DNA of 51,993 nucleotides from Gammaproteobacteria bacterium F7. Its GTDB lineage: Bacteria; Pseudomonadota; Gammaproteobacteria; Pseudomonadales; IMCC2047. Shown here piece by piece: positions 35,971-47,752 of the stretch (positions are counted from its first letter, which is position 1; the number at the start of each line of letters is the position of its first letter). Under the pieces are notes generated by a model, which saw only the letters and a program-made list of their open reading frames with translations, had not been told where the DNA came from and ran no database searches. The stretch spans positions 1-51,993 of the forward strand of contig LUKI01000011.1 in NCBI GenBank assembly GCA_001593685.1. The letters are read 5' to 3'. Both the position numbers and the translations under genes were made by a program.

Positions 35971-37220
35971 ACCATTCCACCAAATAGCTGCATTTGGCTT
36001 GGCTGCGCCATACGAGCGCTCAACTGGTCGGTCTCCAGCAACTTGGCCGAGGGGCTATAATCGACAACGCTGATAAAAGGTTTAATTTTCTGTAGTGGCA
36101 GGCGCAGTTTAACTAAATCCGCCCAACGTAATTGACCATGCCGTCGAATGGTGAGAATTTTTTGTACCGTTCGTGCACCAATACCCGGTACCCGCAACAG
36201 CAAGTGCTGGTCGGCACGGTTTAAATCCACCGGAAATAACTGGCGGTTGCTCAGTGCCCAAGCCAGCTTGGGGTCATGCTGCATGTCGAGCATATCGCCA
36301 TTGGCACCCTGCAAAATTTCATCTAGCTTAAAATCATAAAAGCGCAGCAACCAGTCTGCCTGGTAAAGCCGGTGTTCGCGAATCAGTGGCGCTGGTTTAA
36401 GCGGCAATAACTGTGACGCATGATCAATGGGGCTGAAAGCCGAATAATAAACGCGGCGCAGCTTGTGCTGGTCGTACAAATTAACGCTGGAAGTCAGGAT
36501 CGTTTTATCATTTGAGCCGTCCGCACCGATGATCATCTGCGTTGACTGGCCACCCGGTGAAAAGCGCGGCAGCCGTTTACCGGTATAGGTTGTTGAATTT
36601 TTATGCTCGTCGATTTTTTCCTTCATACTTGCCATAGCACCATCAATCGCCAGCAAGTCCTTTTCCGGCGCATATTTATTTAAGCCAGCCTGAGTCGGTA
36701 GCTCAACATTGATACTGAGCCGATCCGCATAGAGTCCCGCTTCGTTTTGCAGTTCAACGGCTGCATTGGGAATGGTTTTTAAATGGATATAGCCACGAAA
36801 ACCGTGCTCCAGACGCAAAGCCTTGGCAATACGGACCATGCTTTCCATCGTATAGTCGGGCGATTGAATAATGCCAGAACTGAGAAACAGCCCCTCAATA
36901 TAATTACGCTTATAAAAGTTAATGGTCAGGTCGACCACCTCCTGCACTGAAAAGCGCGCTCGCTTGACGTCACTGGAAATGCGATTAATGCAGTAATGGC
37001 AATCATAGATGCAGTAATTGGTCATTAAAATTTTTAGCAATGAGATACAACGGCCATCGGGTGTAAAGCTATGGCAGATGCCTGTACCACCCGTCAGCGA
37101 GCCTATGCCCTTATCGCCTTTTTTAGCTTGCCGCTTACCAGCCGTACCGCTGGCACAGGAGGCATCATATTTAGCGGCATCGGAGAGTACAGCCAGCTTG
37201 GCAATCAACTTATCGCTCAT
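35967..37220 (-). CDS. Putative DNA modification/repair radical SAM protein (TIGR03916)
   Basis: A 417-residue protein with the radical-SAM iron-sulfur motif C-x3-C-x2-C at cysteines 70, 74 and 77 (NYCIYDCHYCINR). A C-terminal helix-hairpin-helix DNA-binding part follows (VPGIGARTVQKILTIRRHG, about residues 345-365). This combination of SAM radical chemistry with HhH motifs is the basis for the family name; the substrate is not known. A LexA box lies 28 bases upstream of the start, which supports a DNA-damage role. First gene of a two-gene operon with the TIGR03915 protein. Confidence 0.9.
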   Translation of the reverse strand: MSDKLIAKLAVLSDAAKYDASCASGTAGKRQAKKGDKGIGSLTGGTGICHSFTPDGRCISLLKILMTNYCIYDCHYCINRISSDVKRARFSVQEVVDLTINFYKRNYIEGLFLSSGIIQSPDYTMESMVRIAKALRLEHGFRGYIHLKTIPNAAVELQNEAGLYADRLSINVELPTQAGLNKYAPEKDLLAIDGAMASMKEKIDEHKNSTTYTGKRLPRFSPGGQSTQMIIGADGSNDKTILTSSVNLYDQHKLRRVYYSAFSPIDHASQLLPLKPAPLIREHRLYQADWLLRFYDFKLDEILQGANGDMLDMQHDPKLAWALSNRQLFPVDLNRADQHLLLRVPGIGARTVQKILTIRRHGQLRWADLVKLRLPLQKIKPFISVVDYSPSAKLLETDQLSARMAQPSQMQLFGGMV

Positions 37221-37247
37221 GGAAAGGACCTGTGTTAACTTAAAATG

Positions 37248-37263
37248 CTGTATAAATATACAG
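37248..37263. promoter_or_regulatory. LexA (SOS) box upstream of the radical SAM repair pair
   Basis: CTGTATAAATATACAG matches CTGT-N8-ACAG perfectly and differs from the full enterobacterial consensus CTGTATATATATACAG at one position. Followed by TA as in the extended consensus. It lies 28 bases from the minus-strand start at 37220 and 179 bases from valS, so control of the repair operon is the natural reading. Confidence 0.85.
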
Positions 37264-37441
37264 TATTAAAAAATAACAAATCAACCTTGATGCGCCCAGT
37301 TACAGACTCTATAAACGAGCATTTTCTCGCACCGCCCCATCTACCCCCCACCTCTCGAAGCCTGTATAATTTTCACCTTTTGGGCCGGATAAAAATAACC
37401 TGGCTGCATCCACGTTCAGCGCGAGACCTTTTGAAGTGACT

Positions 37442-40216
37442 ATGGAAAAAACCTACCAACCCCAACAGATCGAATCTCACTGGTACCAGACTTGGGAAAA
37501 TAAGGGCTATTTCAAACCCTCCGGTGAAGGCGAAGCCTATTCCATTATGATCCCACCGCCCAATGTCACGGGTAGTCTACATATGGGGCACGGCTTCCAG
37601 GAAGCCATTATGGACGGTTTGGTGCGTTACAATCGCATGAAGGGCTGCAACACGCTGTGGCAAGTAGGCACCGATCACGCCGGTATCGCCACACAAATGG
37701 TGGTTGAGCGCCAACTGGGGGCTCAGGGTATTACTCGTCACGACTTGGGCCGCGACAAATTTATCGAAAAAGTCTGGGAATGGAAGAAAGAGTCCGGCGG
37801 CACCATTACGCAGCAATTACGTCGCCTCGGCGCATCGCCTGACTGGTCACGCGAACGCTTCACCATGGATGACGGTTTCTACAAAGCCGTGCAGGAAGTG
37901 TTTATCAAGCTGCATAAAGAAGGCCTGATTTATCGCGGCAAACGTCTGGTGAACTGGGATCCGAAACTGCACACGGCTATTTCTGATCTGGAAGTCATTT
38001 CCGAAGAGGAAAACGGCTTTCTTTGGCATTTCAAATACCCGCTGACCGATGGCTCAGATCATCTGACCGTTGCCACCACGCGTCCTGAAACCATGCTGGG
38101 TGACTCGGCCGTTGCGGTACACCCGGATGACGAGCGTTATAAGCACCTGATCGGTAAAACCATAACCTTGCCACTGGCAAACCGTGAAATCAAAATCATT
38201 GCCGATGACTATGTAGATCAGGAGTTCGGTACCGGCTGTGTAAAAATTACGCCCGCCCATGATTTCAATGACTATGAAATGGGCAAACGCCACGACCTTG
38301 AAATCATCAATATTCTTGATGACGACGCCAACCTGAACAGCAACGTGCCAGAACAGTACCGTGGCATGGAGCGTTTTGCTGCGCGAAAACAAATTGTTGC
38401 TGACCTGGATGCACTGGGGCTGCTGGACAAAGTTGACGACCACAAACTCAAGGTGCCCCGCGGCGACCGCAGTGGCGTCGTCATCGAACCCTACATGACC
38501 AACCAGTGGTACGTGAACACCCAACCACTGGCTGACAAGGCGATCAAAGCCGTTGAAGATGGCGATATTAATTTCGTTCCAAAGCAGTGGGAAAACACCT
38601 ATTTTGCCTGGATGCGCGACATTCAGGACTGGTGTATTTCCCGTCAATTATGGTGGGGCCACCGCATACCCGCCTGGTACGACGATGAAGGCAATGTCTA
38701 CGTGGGCCGTTCAGAAGCTGAGGTCCGCGCAGAAAATAACATCGCAGACCATATTACCCTCAAGCAAGACGAAGATGTTCTTGATACCTGGTTCTCCTCT
38801 GGTCTGTGGACCTTTGGCACCTTAGGTTGGCCGGAAATTACCGAAGAGCTCAAAACCTTCCACCCATCAAATGTATTGGTCACGGGATTCGACATCATCT
38901 TCTTCTGGGTGGCACGTATGATCATGCTCACTCTGCACTTTATGGATGACGTGCCTTTCCACACCGTTTATGTACACGGACTGGTTCGCGACAGCCACGG
39001 CCAGAAGATGTCCAAATCAAAGGGCAACGTACTTGACCCGATCGATCTGATTGACGGTATCGACCTGGAATCACTGGTCACCAAGCGTACCGCAGGCATG
39101 ATGCAACCACAGCTGCAGCAGAAAGTTGAGAAAATGACTCGCAAGGAATTCCCAGAGGGCATTGCCTCCTACGGTACCGATGCGCTGCGTTACACCTACT
39201 ATTCATTGGCCTCCAATGGCCGCGACATTAACTTCGATGTGGGTCGCATCGAAGGCTTCCGGAATTTCTGCAATAAAATCTGGAATGCCGCCCGTTACGT
39301 GCTGATGAACACCGAAGATCAGGATTGCGGTCAGGACAACTCTACCGGTTACGAATTATCTCTGGCAGACCGCTGGATTATTTCTCGGTTGCAGCAGGCC
39401 GAAAAAGAGGTCATTGCCGGCATTGAAAGCTACCGCTTTGATCTCGCTTCGCAAGCGCTTTATAACTTTGTCTGGAATGAGTACTGTGACTGGTATCTGG
39501 AACTGTCCAAGCCGGTACTTTGGGACGATAACGCATCAGATGCCGCCAAGAAGGGCACCCGTCGCACGCTTATCCGCGTGCTGGAAGCCACCCTGCGACT
39601 GGCTCACCCAATGATGCCCTTCATCACCGAAGAAATCTGGCAGAAGGTTAAGACACTGGCCGGGCAAGAGGGTGAAACGCTCATGCTGCAACGTTTTCCT
39701 CAACCGGATGACAACAAAATCGACCCTGAAGCTGTCGCTGATATTGAGTGGCTAAAAGGCGTTATTCTGGCACTGCGTAATATCCGTGGTGAAATGAATA
39801 TTTCACCCGCCAAACCCATCAACGCACTGTTAAAAAATGCCACCGCATCGGACCGCAAACGTCTTGAAGCGAACCGCCAGTTCCTGGCCAAACTCGCTAA
39901 ACTTGAAAGCATTGAAGTGCTGCCCGAGGGTGACAAGGCTCCGATGAGCGCTATCCAGCTGGTAGGTGACCTAGAAGTACTGGTGCCGATGAAGGGACTG
40001 ATTGATGTGGCCGCTGAAATTACGCGCCTGAGCAAAGAAGCAGAAAAAATTAATAAGGATCTGACTGGCGTTACCAACAAGCTCAGCAATGCTAATTTTG
40101 TCGACAAAGCACCCGCTGCTGTTGTGGAGAAAGAAAAAGCTCGTCAGGCCGAACTCCAGGCTGCTCAGCAAAAGCTGCAGCAACAGCTGGTAGAGATACA
40201 GGCGATGGTAAATTAA
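37442..40216 (+). CDS. valS: Valine-tRNA ligase
   Basis: A class I aminoacyl-tRNA synthetase, 924 residues from ATG 37442 (GTG 37436 two codons earlier is possible). HMGH at residues 47-50 and KMSKS at 522-526 are the ATP-binding signatures. The editing domain has [15 protein letters not shown], followed by the anticodon-binding region. A C-terminal coiled-coil arm ([24 protein letters not shown], to the end) is typical of bacterial ValS. Complete and standard. Confidence 0.97.
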   Translation: MEKTYQPQQIESHWYQTWENKGYFKPSGEGEAYSIMIPPPNVTGSLHMGHGFQEAIMDGLVRYNRMKGCNTLWQVGTDHAGIATQMVVERQLGAQGITRHDLGRDKFIEKVWEWKKESGGTITQQLRRLGASPDWSRERFTMDDGFYKAVQEVFIKLHKEGLIYRGKRLVNWDPKLHTAISDLEVISEEENGFLWHFKYPLTDGSDHLTVATTRPETMLGDSAVAVHPDDERYKHLIGKTITLPLANREIKIIADDYVDQEFGTGCVKITPAHDFNDYEMGKRHDLEIINILDDDANLNSNVPEQYRGMERFAARKQIVADLDALGLLDKVDDHKLKVPRGDRSGVVIEPYMTNQWYVNTQPLADKAIKAVEDGDINFVPKQWENTYFAWMRDIQDWCISRQLWWGHRIPAWYDDEGNVYVGRSEAEVRAENNIADHITLKQDEDVLDTWFSSGLWTFGTLGWPEITEELKTFHPSNVLVTGFDIIFFWVARMIMLTLHFMDDVPFHTVYVHGLVRDSHGQKMSKSKGNVLDPIDLIDGIDLESLVTKRTAGMMQPQLQQKVEKMTRKEFPEGIASYGTDALRYTYYSLASNGRDINFDVGRIEGFRNFCNKIWNAARYVLMNTEDQDCGQDNSTGYELSLADRWIISRLQQAEKEVIAGIESYRFDLASQALYNFVWNEYCDWYLELSKPVLWDDNASDAAKKGTRRTLIRVLEATLRLAHPMMPFITEEIWQKVKTLAGQEGETLMLQRFPQPDDNKIDPEAVADIEWLKGVILALRNIRGEMNISPAKPINALLKNATASDRKRLEANRQFLAKLAKLESIEVLPEGDKAPMSAIQLVGDLEVLVPMKGLIDVAAEITRLSKEAEKINKDLTGVTNKLSNANFVDKAPAAVVEKEKARQAELQAAQQKLQQQLVEIQAMVN

Positions 40217-40255
40217 ACGGCGATAGCGATAACAAAAGCCCCAAAAACCTTTTTA

Positions 40256-40283
40256 TTGTCAATTCATTTTCTGTAGATATAAT
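40256..40283 (+). promoter_or_regulatory. Sigma70 promoter of the cold-shock gene
   Basis: TTGTCA at 40256-40261 and perfect TATAAT at 40278-40283, 16-bp spacer. Transcription should start near 40290, placing the first leader hairpin at the very 5' end of the RNA. Confidence 0.75.
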
Positions 40284-40290
40284 GACTTCT

Positions 40291-40380
40291 GGCTCTTATA
40301 GAACAAACCTGACAACAGGGGCGCTATAAGAGCCCATTAAAAAAACAAAAAATAGAATCACACTCTAGGGGGATTAGAGT
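40291..40380 (+). promoter_or_regulatory. Structured 5' leader of the cold-shock gene
   Basis: Two elements. First, an 11-bp perfect stem GGCTCTTATAG (40291-40301) / CTATAAGAGCC (40324-40334) with a 22-base loop. Second, a 6-bp stem ACTCTA (40362-40367) / TAGAGT (40375-40380) whose seven-base loop GGGGGAT is the ribosome-binding sequence; ATG follows immediately. This could tune translation with temperature; that role is inferred. Confidence 0.6.
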
Positions 40381-40590
40381 ATGTCCGAGCGAGCAACAGG
40401 AACAGTGAAGTGGTTCAATAACGCCAAAGGATACGGTTTTATTGAACACCATGACGGACAGGATGTCTTTGTACATTACCGCGCCATTCGCGGTGAAGGC
40501 TATCGCAAACTGAATGACGGCCAAGAGGTCGAATACAGCATTGTTGAAAGCCAAAAAGGGTTGCAAGCCGAAGACGTGACACCCGTCTAA
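40381..40590 (+). CDS. Cold-shock domain protein (CspA family)
   Basis: A 69-residue OB-fold protein with RNP1 KGYGFIEH and RNP2-like DVFVHYRAI after [10 protein letters not shown]. It binds single-stranded RNA/DNA and melts structure. The second motif has YRAI where most relatives have F/H-S-A-I, placing it in the CspD/Cps-like branch seen in marine gammaproteobacteria. The gene has its own promoter and a structured leader. Confidence 0.92.
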   Translation: MSERATGTVKWFNNAKGYGFIEHHDGQDVFVHYRAIRGEGYRKLNDGQEVEYSIVESQKGLQAEDVTPV

Positions 40591-40663
40591 GGCCTAACAA
40601 CTGGTTTATTTTAAAGTCGGTGTATAATGGCGTTAACCATTCGGTCACCAGATAGGAGTTGTA

Positions 40664-41182
40664 GTGGATTTATTAAGTAACCCTTGGATTGTCGCCCTAT
40701 TCACCTTCTTTATTGGTCTTGTTGGCGGCATTTACATCCACAAAGCCAAACACTCAAGTAACGGCAAAGCTGAAAAACTGAAGAGTGAAAAAGACGCTCT
40801 GCAAGCCGAATTTGACGAATACAAAAACTCCGTTGCAGACCACTTCGCACAAACCTCAGAAATGCTCGGCAACCTGACACAAAACTACGTCAAGGTTTAC
40901 CAGCACTTGGCTGAAGGCTCACAATCACTGACTAATGCTGAACACCCATCGCTGCAGCTGGGCTTAAGCGAAAAGCAGCTCACCGCATCCATGAAACAAA
41001 TTGAAAGCCCTGAAGACAGCAGCGACTCTGATGACATGGAGGCGCCACGTGACTACGCGCCAAAATCTAAAGATAAAGATAGCGAAGGCACGCTGTCGGA
41101 AGCCTTTAGCATTAAGGCTGGCGCGCAGGACACTCACGAAGTAGAGGAAATTTTACAACCTGCAGAGAAAAAGCTGGCCTAG
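40664..41182 (+). CDS. zapG: ZapG/YhcB family (DUF1043) inner-membrane protein
   Basis: A 172-residue protein with one N-terminal membrane helix (PWIVALFTFFIGLVGGIYIHK), then a coiled coil (residues about 30-75). It continues with the conserved DHFAQTSEMLGNLTQNYVKVYQHLAEGS and an acidic disordered tail. The family helps coordinate division and envelope growth. Start is GTG 40664 with AGGAG six bases upstream. Confidence 0.87.
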   Translation: MDLLSNPWIVALFTFFIGLVGGIYIHKAKHSSNGKAEKLKSEKDALQAEFDEYKNSVADHFAQTSEMLGNLTQNYVKVYQHLAEGSQSLTNAEHPSLQLGLSEKQLTASMKQIESPEDSSDSDDMEAPRDYAPKSKDKDSEGTLSEAFSIKAGAQDTHEVEEILQPAEKKLA

Positions 41183-41226
41183 CTACTAAAAAGCTTTTCT
41201 TCACAGACTAGCAGCCTGCTCCTCAA

Positions 41227-41256
41227 AACCCGGTTCGATATTTATTAAACCGGGTT
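41227..41256. terminator. Bidirectional terminator between zapG and the Nif3-like gene
   Basis: Perfect 9-bp stem AACCCGGTT (41227-41235) / AACCGGGTT (41248-41256), 12-base loop. The right arm overlaps the last codons of the convergent gene. T-tract on the minus strand is short. Confidence 0.65.
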
Positions 41257-42006
41257 ATCAATATCAATAAACCGATGCTCTATAGCAAGCTGTTCTGCTA
41301 AATACTCACCCAACGCCTGCACACCATAGCGCTCGGTAGCGTGATGCCCCGCCGCATAAAAATGAATACCTAACTCACGCGCGGAGTGCACGGTCGGCTC
41401 CGACACTTCTCCGGTCAAATAGGCGTCAACACCCAGCTCAACAGCCTGACCAATCATGCCCTGAGCAGCACCACTACACCAGGCAATACGTTTAATCGGT
41501 CGGTCAGTACCCGCAACATGAAAGGGGGTACGGCCCAGCTTAGCTTCAACAAAAGCAGCAAATTCGTCGCCCGATTTAGCCTCTGACAACTCCCCAACCA
41601 GACCAATACTGCGGTCATTAGCGGGCTCCATTCCATGCTGTACAGAAAGCCCCAGTAACTGAGCCAGGCGAGCGTTATTTCCAAGCTCAGGATGCCCATC
41701 CAAAGGCAGGTGGTAAGCTAGCAGGCTAATATCATTTTCCAGCAGCGCCTTAAGGCGCTTACGCTTCATACCGACTACCTGTGGGCTTTCTCCCTTCCAA
41801 AAATAACCGTGATGCACCAAAATCACCTGCGCTTTTTGCTCGATAGCCGCATCAATCAAGGCCTGACTAGCGGTAACACCAGAGACGATTCGAGACACCT
41901 CTTCAGCGCCCTCAACCTGTAAACCATTCGGGCAATAATCCCGGTAACGCGCAGGCTCAAGGACAGTCTCACATAAACGAATAATATCTGTTAGCTGAAC
42001 AGCCAT
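41245..42006 (-). CDS. Nif3-like dinuclear metal-centre hexameric protein
   Basis: A 253-residue cytosolic protein with metal-ligand motifs VHHGYFW (HHG), AYHLPLDGHPELGNN and a C-terminal HHATERYGVQALGEYL. The start at ATG 42006 opens MAVQLTDIIRLCETVLEPARYRDYCPNGLQVEG, the normal family start; a longer frame to 42144 is not similar. The YbgI/Nif3 group has been called GTP cyclohydrolase-like, but its role is unsettled. Divergent from the protease gene, as commonly seen in pseudomonads. Confidence 0.9.
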   Translation of the reverse strand: MAVQLTDIIRLCETVLEPARYRDYCPNGLQVEGAEEVSRIVSGVTASQALIDAAIEQKAQVILVHHGYFWKGESPQVVGMKRKRLKALLENDISLLAYHLPLDGHPELGNNARLAQLLGLSVQHGMEPANDRSIGLVGELSEAKSGDEFAAFVEAKLGRTPFHVAGTDRPIKRIAWCSGAAQGMIGQAVELGVDAYLTGEVSEPTVHSARELGIHFYAAGHHATERYGVQALGEYLAEQLAIEHRFIDIDNPV

Positions 42007-42079
42007 ATTTCCTCTTCTTTGATAGTAGAAAGCCATGCAATAATAGCACTTTCCAATCAAACTGAACCCGGAATAATCT

Positions 42080-43198
42080 ATGAAACTGCTGCTTCGTCTT
42101 GTCATTTTGCCTGCAATAACTGGCATTATTATCGCAGCAGGCATTCTGTTTTTCTTCCCATCACAACTGGAAAACGGTTCTGCTAGCTCATTATCGCAGC
42201 ACAGCGGCCCTGTTTCCTACGCAGATGCAGTCAACAAAGCCGCTCCTGCTGTGGTCAATATTTATACCACTAAGGTCATACAGGAACGCACCCATCCTCT
42301 ATTTAACGACCCGTTTTTCCGTCAGTTTTTTGGTAAACGCAACGAACCCAAACGCCAACGCATGCAATCCAGTCTAGGTTCTGGAGTGATTATCAGCAGT
42401 GACGGTTACCTGCTCACTAACAACCATGTTGTTGCCAACTCCGACGAGATTATTGTTGCGCTCAAGGATGGCCGCGAAAGTTACGCGCGCGTCATAGGAA
42501 CCGATCCCGAAACCGATTTAGCCGTGCTTAAAATCGACATTAAAGATTTACCCACGATCACATTGGCCTCCTCTGATTCTGTCAGAATCGGCGATGTGGT
42601 TCTTGCCATCGGCAACCCCTTTGGCGTCGGCCAAACGGTCACCATGGGCATCGTCAGTGCTACCGGCCGCAACCAACTGGGCCTCACAACCTTTGAAGAC
42701 TTTATTCAAACCGATGCCGCCATCAATCCCGGTAACTCAGGTGGTGCCCTGATTAACGCCTACGGCAACCTGATTGGTATTAACACTGCTATTTTTTCGA
42801 AATCTGGCGGTTCACAGGGCATTGGCTTCGCCATTCCCTCATTGCTGGCCAATCAAATTCTTGAGGAAATTGTGCAATATGGCAGCGTTACTCGCGGCTG
42901 GCTCGGCATTGAAACTCAAGTCATGAACCGCGATCTGGCTAAATCGTTAGGACTTAATGAGGTAACGGGGCTTTTAATTGCCGGGGTTTATCGCCTGGGG
43001 CCGGCTGACAAAGCCGGTATTCGACCTGGTGATATTTTATTGGAGGTAGGAGGCGAAACCGTTATAAGCGACCTTCAGGCAATGGGCAAAATCACCCAAA
43101 CCAAGCCCGGGGAAAGCATCAACATTACCGTATTACGCAACGGCAAAGAAAAGAAAATTACCGCCGTTGTCGGTAAGCGGGAACCGCAGCAGCGCTAA
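42080..43198 (+). CDS. Membrane-anchored periplasmic serine protease of the DegS/AlgW type
   Basis: A 372-residue Do-like protease with one N-terminal membrane anchor (residues about 5-27), a trypsin-like domain and a single PDZ domain (residues about 265-365). The catalytic triad is present: histidine 116 (TNNHVV), aspartate 146 (DPETDLAVL) and serine 220 (NPGNSGGAL). DegS/AlgW start the envelope-stress cascade by cutting the anti-sigma factor of RpoE/AlgU after the PDZ domain senses misfolded porins. Location next to hisC is the same as Pseudomonas algW. Confidence 0.93.
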   Translation: MKLLLRLVILPAITGIIIAAGILFFFPSQLENGSASSLSQHSGPVSYADAVNKAAPAVVNIYTTKVIQERTHPLFNDPFFRQFFGKRNEPKRQRMQSSLGSGVIISSDGYLLTNNHVVANSDEIIVALKDGRESYARVIGTDPETDLAVLKIDIKDLPTITLASSDSVRIGDVVLAIGNPFGVGQTVTMGIVSATGRNQLGLTTFEDFIQTDAAINPGNSGGALINAYGNLIGINTAIFSKSGGSQGIGFAIPSLLANQILEEIVQYGSVTRGWLGIETQVMNRDLAKSLGLNEVTGLLIAGVYRLGPADKAGIRPGDILLEVGGETVISDLQAMGKITQTKPGESINITVLRNGKEKKITAVVGKREPQQR

Positions 43199-43295
43199 CT
43201 TCCGGTTAACCAGTTGAGAGCAATGTATCCCCTTGCCCCGGCCTGAGATTAGCTTTTTAAAATACGTCTCTACAACTTAGCCCAATGACAGGCAA

Positions 43296-44393
43296 TCAAA
43301 GAACCGCCCGTAGCGCTTTTAAGAAAGCCTCATTCTCAGCCGCAGAGCCCACGGTCACACGCAAACAGTCTTTCAGCAAGGGATGAGCACCATCCAGGCA
43401 ACGAATCAGAATATGGCGCGCTCTCAGCCCTTCAAAGATTGTTTTCGCCTGACCCGACTGAGTACGAAATAGAATAAAATTCGCCTCACTGTTCCACACC
43501 CTTAACCCGTCAATATTGCTTAGTTCCTGATAAAGGTTTGCCCGCTCTTCCCGGATCAGGTTGGTTTGTTGGCGCAGCACATCAAAATGCTTAAGAGCGA
43601 ACTCAGCGCTGGCCTGAGTCAAAACGCCAATATTGTAAGGCAAACGAATTTTTTCAAACTCGGCAATCCAGCGAGGGTTGCCAATTAACAAGCCCAGACG
43701 CAAACCGGCTAAGCCCGCCTTGGACAAGGTACGCATCACCAATACATTGTTATACTCGTCGGCAAGATTAAGATAATCCGCATCAGTAAAGGGCGTATAG
43801 GCCTCATCAATAACCACTAAGCCCGGTGCTGCCTCAATAACCTGTCGCAGCTTGTCTTCACCAAACAGGTTACCCGTCGGATTATTCGGTTGCGCAAGAA
43901 ATACCAATGCCGGCTGTTGCTTCTCAATTTGCGATAACAGTTCTGGCATATCCAGCTCAAAGTCAGCGGTCAGCGCAACCGATTGGAAGCTCAGCTCAGT
44001 CACCAGGCTGATCTGTCGATACATGGCAAAGCCCGGCTCAACAGTGAGTAGCGTTTTGCCCGGGGCGGAAACAGCCAGCGCCAGCAATTGAATCAACTCA
44101 TCCGAACCATTACCCAAGACAATGTCCTGACTGGCGGGAATATTCATCACATCACGCAGTTGTTGTTTGACCTGGTCAGCACCTGGGTCCGGGTAACGGT
44201 TCAAGTGCACATTACGAAGCGTCTCCATCCAACTTTCAACAATGCTGTCATCCCAGTCATAGGGGTTTTCCATCGCATCCAGCTTGATCATGCCCTGCGC
44301 ATCGGCCACATGGTATGCGGACATACTGCGAATTTCAGGTTTAATCCACTGTTCGATCAGTTGACCCAGCGAGTCATTGGCGTTGGCTGTCAT
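43296..44393 (-). CDS. hisC: Histidinol-phosphate aminotransferase
   Basis: A fold-type I PLP enzyme, 365 residues, converting imidazole acetol phosphate and glutamate to histidinol phosphate. Motifs include LDAMENPYDWDDS near the start, GNGSDELIQLL, AQPNNPTGNLF, VVIDEAYTPF and the PLP lysine in RTLSKAGLAGLRLG (about residue 220). It lies 69 bases downstream of hisD. Confidence 0.95.
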   Translation of the reverse strand: MTANANDSLGQLIEQWIKPEIRSMSAYHVADAQGMIKLDAMENPYDWDDSIVESWMETLRNVHLNRYPDPGADQVKQQLRDVMNIPASQDIVLGNGSDELIQLLALAVSAPGKTLLTVEPGFAMYRQISLVTELSFQSVALTADFELDMPELLSQIEKQQPALVFLAQPNNPTGNLFGEDKLRQVIEAAPGLVVIDEAYTPFTDADYLNLADEYNNVLVMRTLSKAGLAGLRLGLLIGNPRWIAEFEKIRLPYNIGVLTQASAEFALKHFDVLRQQTNLIREERANLYQELSNIDGLRVWNSEANFILFRTQSGQAKTIFEGLRARHILIRCLDGAHPLLKDCLRVTVGSAAENEAFLKALRAVL

Positions 44394-44462
44394 AATAGGA
44401 GAGTCTTTATTATAAATGTGAAGCGCTGGCGAGCTAAGAACCCCACCAGCGTTATCGGATAA

Positions 44463-45770
44463 TTAGGATTTGATGCGATATTCGGCAGATTTCGCGTGCG
44501 CCTGAAGCCCTTCCCCATGCGCCAACACGGAGGCTACTTTACCCAGCTCAGAAGCACCATCCGCTGAACACATGATCAGCGAAGAACGCTTCTGGAAATC
44601 ATAAACACCCAGTGGTGACGAGAAGCGTGCGGTGCCGGAAGTTGGCAACACATGGTTCGGTCCGGCACAGTAATCCCCCAACGCTTCCGCTGTATAGCGA
44701 CCCATAAATATAGCACCAGCATGACGAATTTCAGGCAGTAACGCCTGCGGATCTTCAATGGAGAGCTCCAGGTGTTCGGGTGCAATGTGATTAGAAATCT
44801 GCGCCGCCTCGGACAACGAGCTCACCTGAATCAATACACCCCGGTTTGCTAACGACGTACCAATAATTTCAGCACGCGGCATCGTCGGCAGCAGGCGATC
44901 AATGCTTTCGCTCACACGATCCAGAAAATCACCGTCGGTAGAGACTAAAATAGACTGCGCATTTTCATCGTGCTCCGCCTGTGAAAACAAATCCATGGCA
45001 ATCCAGTCGGGGTCGGTCTTCCCGTCACAGAGCACCAGAATTTCAGAAGGGCCAGCTATCATGTCGATACCGACCACACCGTAAACATTCTTCTTCGCAG
45101 TGGCGACAAAGATATTTCCCGGGCCAACAATGATATCAACCTTGGGTACCATTTCCGTGCCATAGGCGAGTGCAGCAACGGCCTGTGCGCCACCAACGGT
45201 AAACACCATATCAACACCAGCAATCGCCGCCGCCGCTAATACCAGATCATTAACTTCGTCATCCGGCGTTGGCACCACCATAATGACCTCTTCAACGCCG
45301 GCCACCTTGGCAGGCAGGACGTTCATCAAAACCGTAGAAGGGTAAGCGGCTTTACCGCCCGGCACATAAACACCAACGCGTTGCATTGGCGTAATTTTCT
45401 GCCCCAGCACCGTGCCGTCAGCCTCTTCATACTGCCAGGAGTCCTGAGTCTGACGCTCGTGATAACGCGTAATACGTTCAGCAGCACTTTTCAGCGCCTG
45501 TAATTGCTCTGCGGGTATACGCTCCAGTGCTTCCTGCAAACGAGCCGCATCGAGCTTCAATCCAATTGGCGTATCAATCGACACACGATCAAAGCGCTGG
45601 GTATATTCCAGCAATGCCTCATCGCCACGCGTTTTGACGGCATGCAAGACCTCATCAACAATATCATTCACCTGCTTATCGGACACTTCATCCCAAGCCA
45701 GTAATTTGTCGAGCTGCGGGTAAAAATCCGCCTGTTGCGTGTTTAAACGAGTAATTGCTGAGCTTTTCAT
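44463..45770 (-). CDS. hisD: Histidinol dehydrogenase
   Basis: A zinc and NAD enzyme oxidising histidinol to histidine in the last two steps of the pathway. It is 435 residues, of usual length. Characteristic stretches are [56 protein letters not shown] and [16 protein letters not shown], with the catalytic histidine in APEHLE. Confidence 0.97.
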   Translation of the reverse strand: MKSSAITRLNTQQADFYPQLDKLLAWDEVSDKQVNDIVDEVLHAVKTRGDEALLEYTQRFDRVSIDTPIGLKLDAARLQEALERIPAEQLQALKSAAERITRYHERQTQDSWQYEEADGTVLGQKITPMQRVGVYVPGGKAAYPSTVLMNVLPAKVAGVEEVIMVVPTPDDEVNDLVLAAAAIAGVDMVFTVGGAQAVAALAYGTEMVPKVDIIVGPGNIFVATAKKNVYGVVGIDMIAGPSEILVLCDGKTDPDWIAMDLFSQAEHDENAQSILVSTDGDFLDRVSESIDRLLPTMPRAEIIGTSLANRGVLIQVSSLSEAAQISNHIAPEHLELSIEDPQALLPEIRHAGAIFMGRYTAEALGDYCAGPNHVLPTSGTARFSSPLGVYDFQKRSSLIMCSADGASELGKVASVLAHGEGLQAHAKSAEYRIKS

Positions 45771-45801
45771 AACCCTATATCTAATATTATGTTGCTAAAA
45801 T

Positions 45802-46446
45802 TTAACCGTTGCGCTGTTCAACTGCCGCCGCCAGACGTTCAATCAGCGGCTGAATTGTCGCATGCTTCATCTTCATCGCTGCTTTAGCAACGACCAGACG
45901 GGAACTGATCGGCGCGATCATTTCCTTAGGCTCAAGGCCGTTGGCTTTGAGCGTATTACCCGTATCGACAATATCAACGATGCGATCTGCCAAGTTCATG
46001 ATCGGCGCCAGCTCCATACCACCATACAGCTTGATGATATCCACCTGCACACCACGCTCAGCGTAATAACGCTTAGCGATATTCACAAACTTAGTCGCCA
46101 CCTTCAGACGCCCTTTGGGTTCTGGCACACCCACCATACCCGCCGTCATCAGTCGACAGGTAGCAATTTGCAGGTCCAGTGGCTCGTACAAATCCTCATC
46201 GCCATACTCCATCAGCACGTCCTTACCGGAAATACCCATGTCCGCTGCGCCATGGGACACGTAAGTCGGCACATCGGTCGCACGAATCACCACCACCTGC
46301 ACATTCTCATGGTTGGTTGGAAAAATCAGCTTTCGACTAGTCCGTACATCTTCCAACGGTTCAATACCGGCTGCTTTCAGTAACGGCAGAGTGTCATCCA
46401 GAATACGGCCCTTGGAAAGAGCAATGGTTAACTTGTGATTCATCAT
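45802..46446 (-). CDS. hisG: ATP phosphoribosyltransferase, short form
   Basis: Catalyses the first and feedback-controlled step of histidine synthesis. At 214 residues it lacks the C-terminal regulatory domain of the long HisG. The catalytic parts are present: [27 protein letters not shown] and the phosphate loop [14 protein letters not shown]. The short form requires HisZ as regulatory partner; hisZ is not in this window. Confidence 0.95.
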   Translation of the reverse strand: MMNHKLTIALSKGRILDDTLPLLKAAGIEPLEDVRTSRKLIFPTNHENVQVVVIRATDVPTYVSHGAADMGISGKDVLMEYGDEDLYEPLDLQIATCRLMTAGMVGVPEPKGRLKVATKFVNIAKRYYAERGVQVDIIKLYGGMELAPIMNLADRIVDIVDTGNTLKANGLEPKEMIAPISSRLVVAKAAMKMKHATIQPLIERLAAAVEQRNG

Positions 46447-46466
46447 ATCTATAATTTCTTAAAAGT

Positions 46467-47738
<1,272 letters not shown>

Positions 47739-47752
47739 TTAAATCGTACGCT

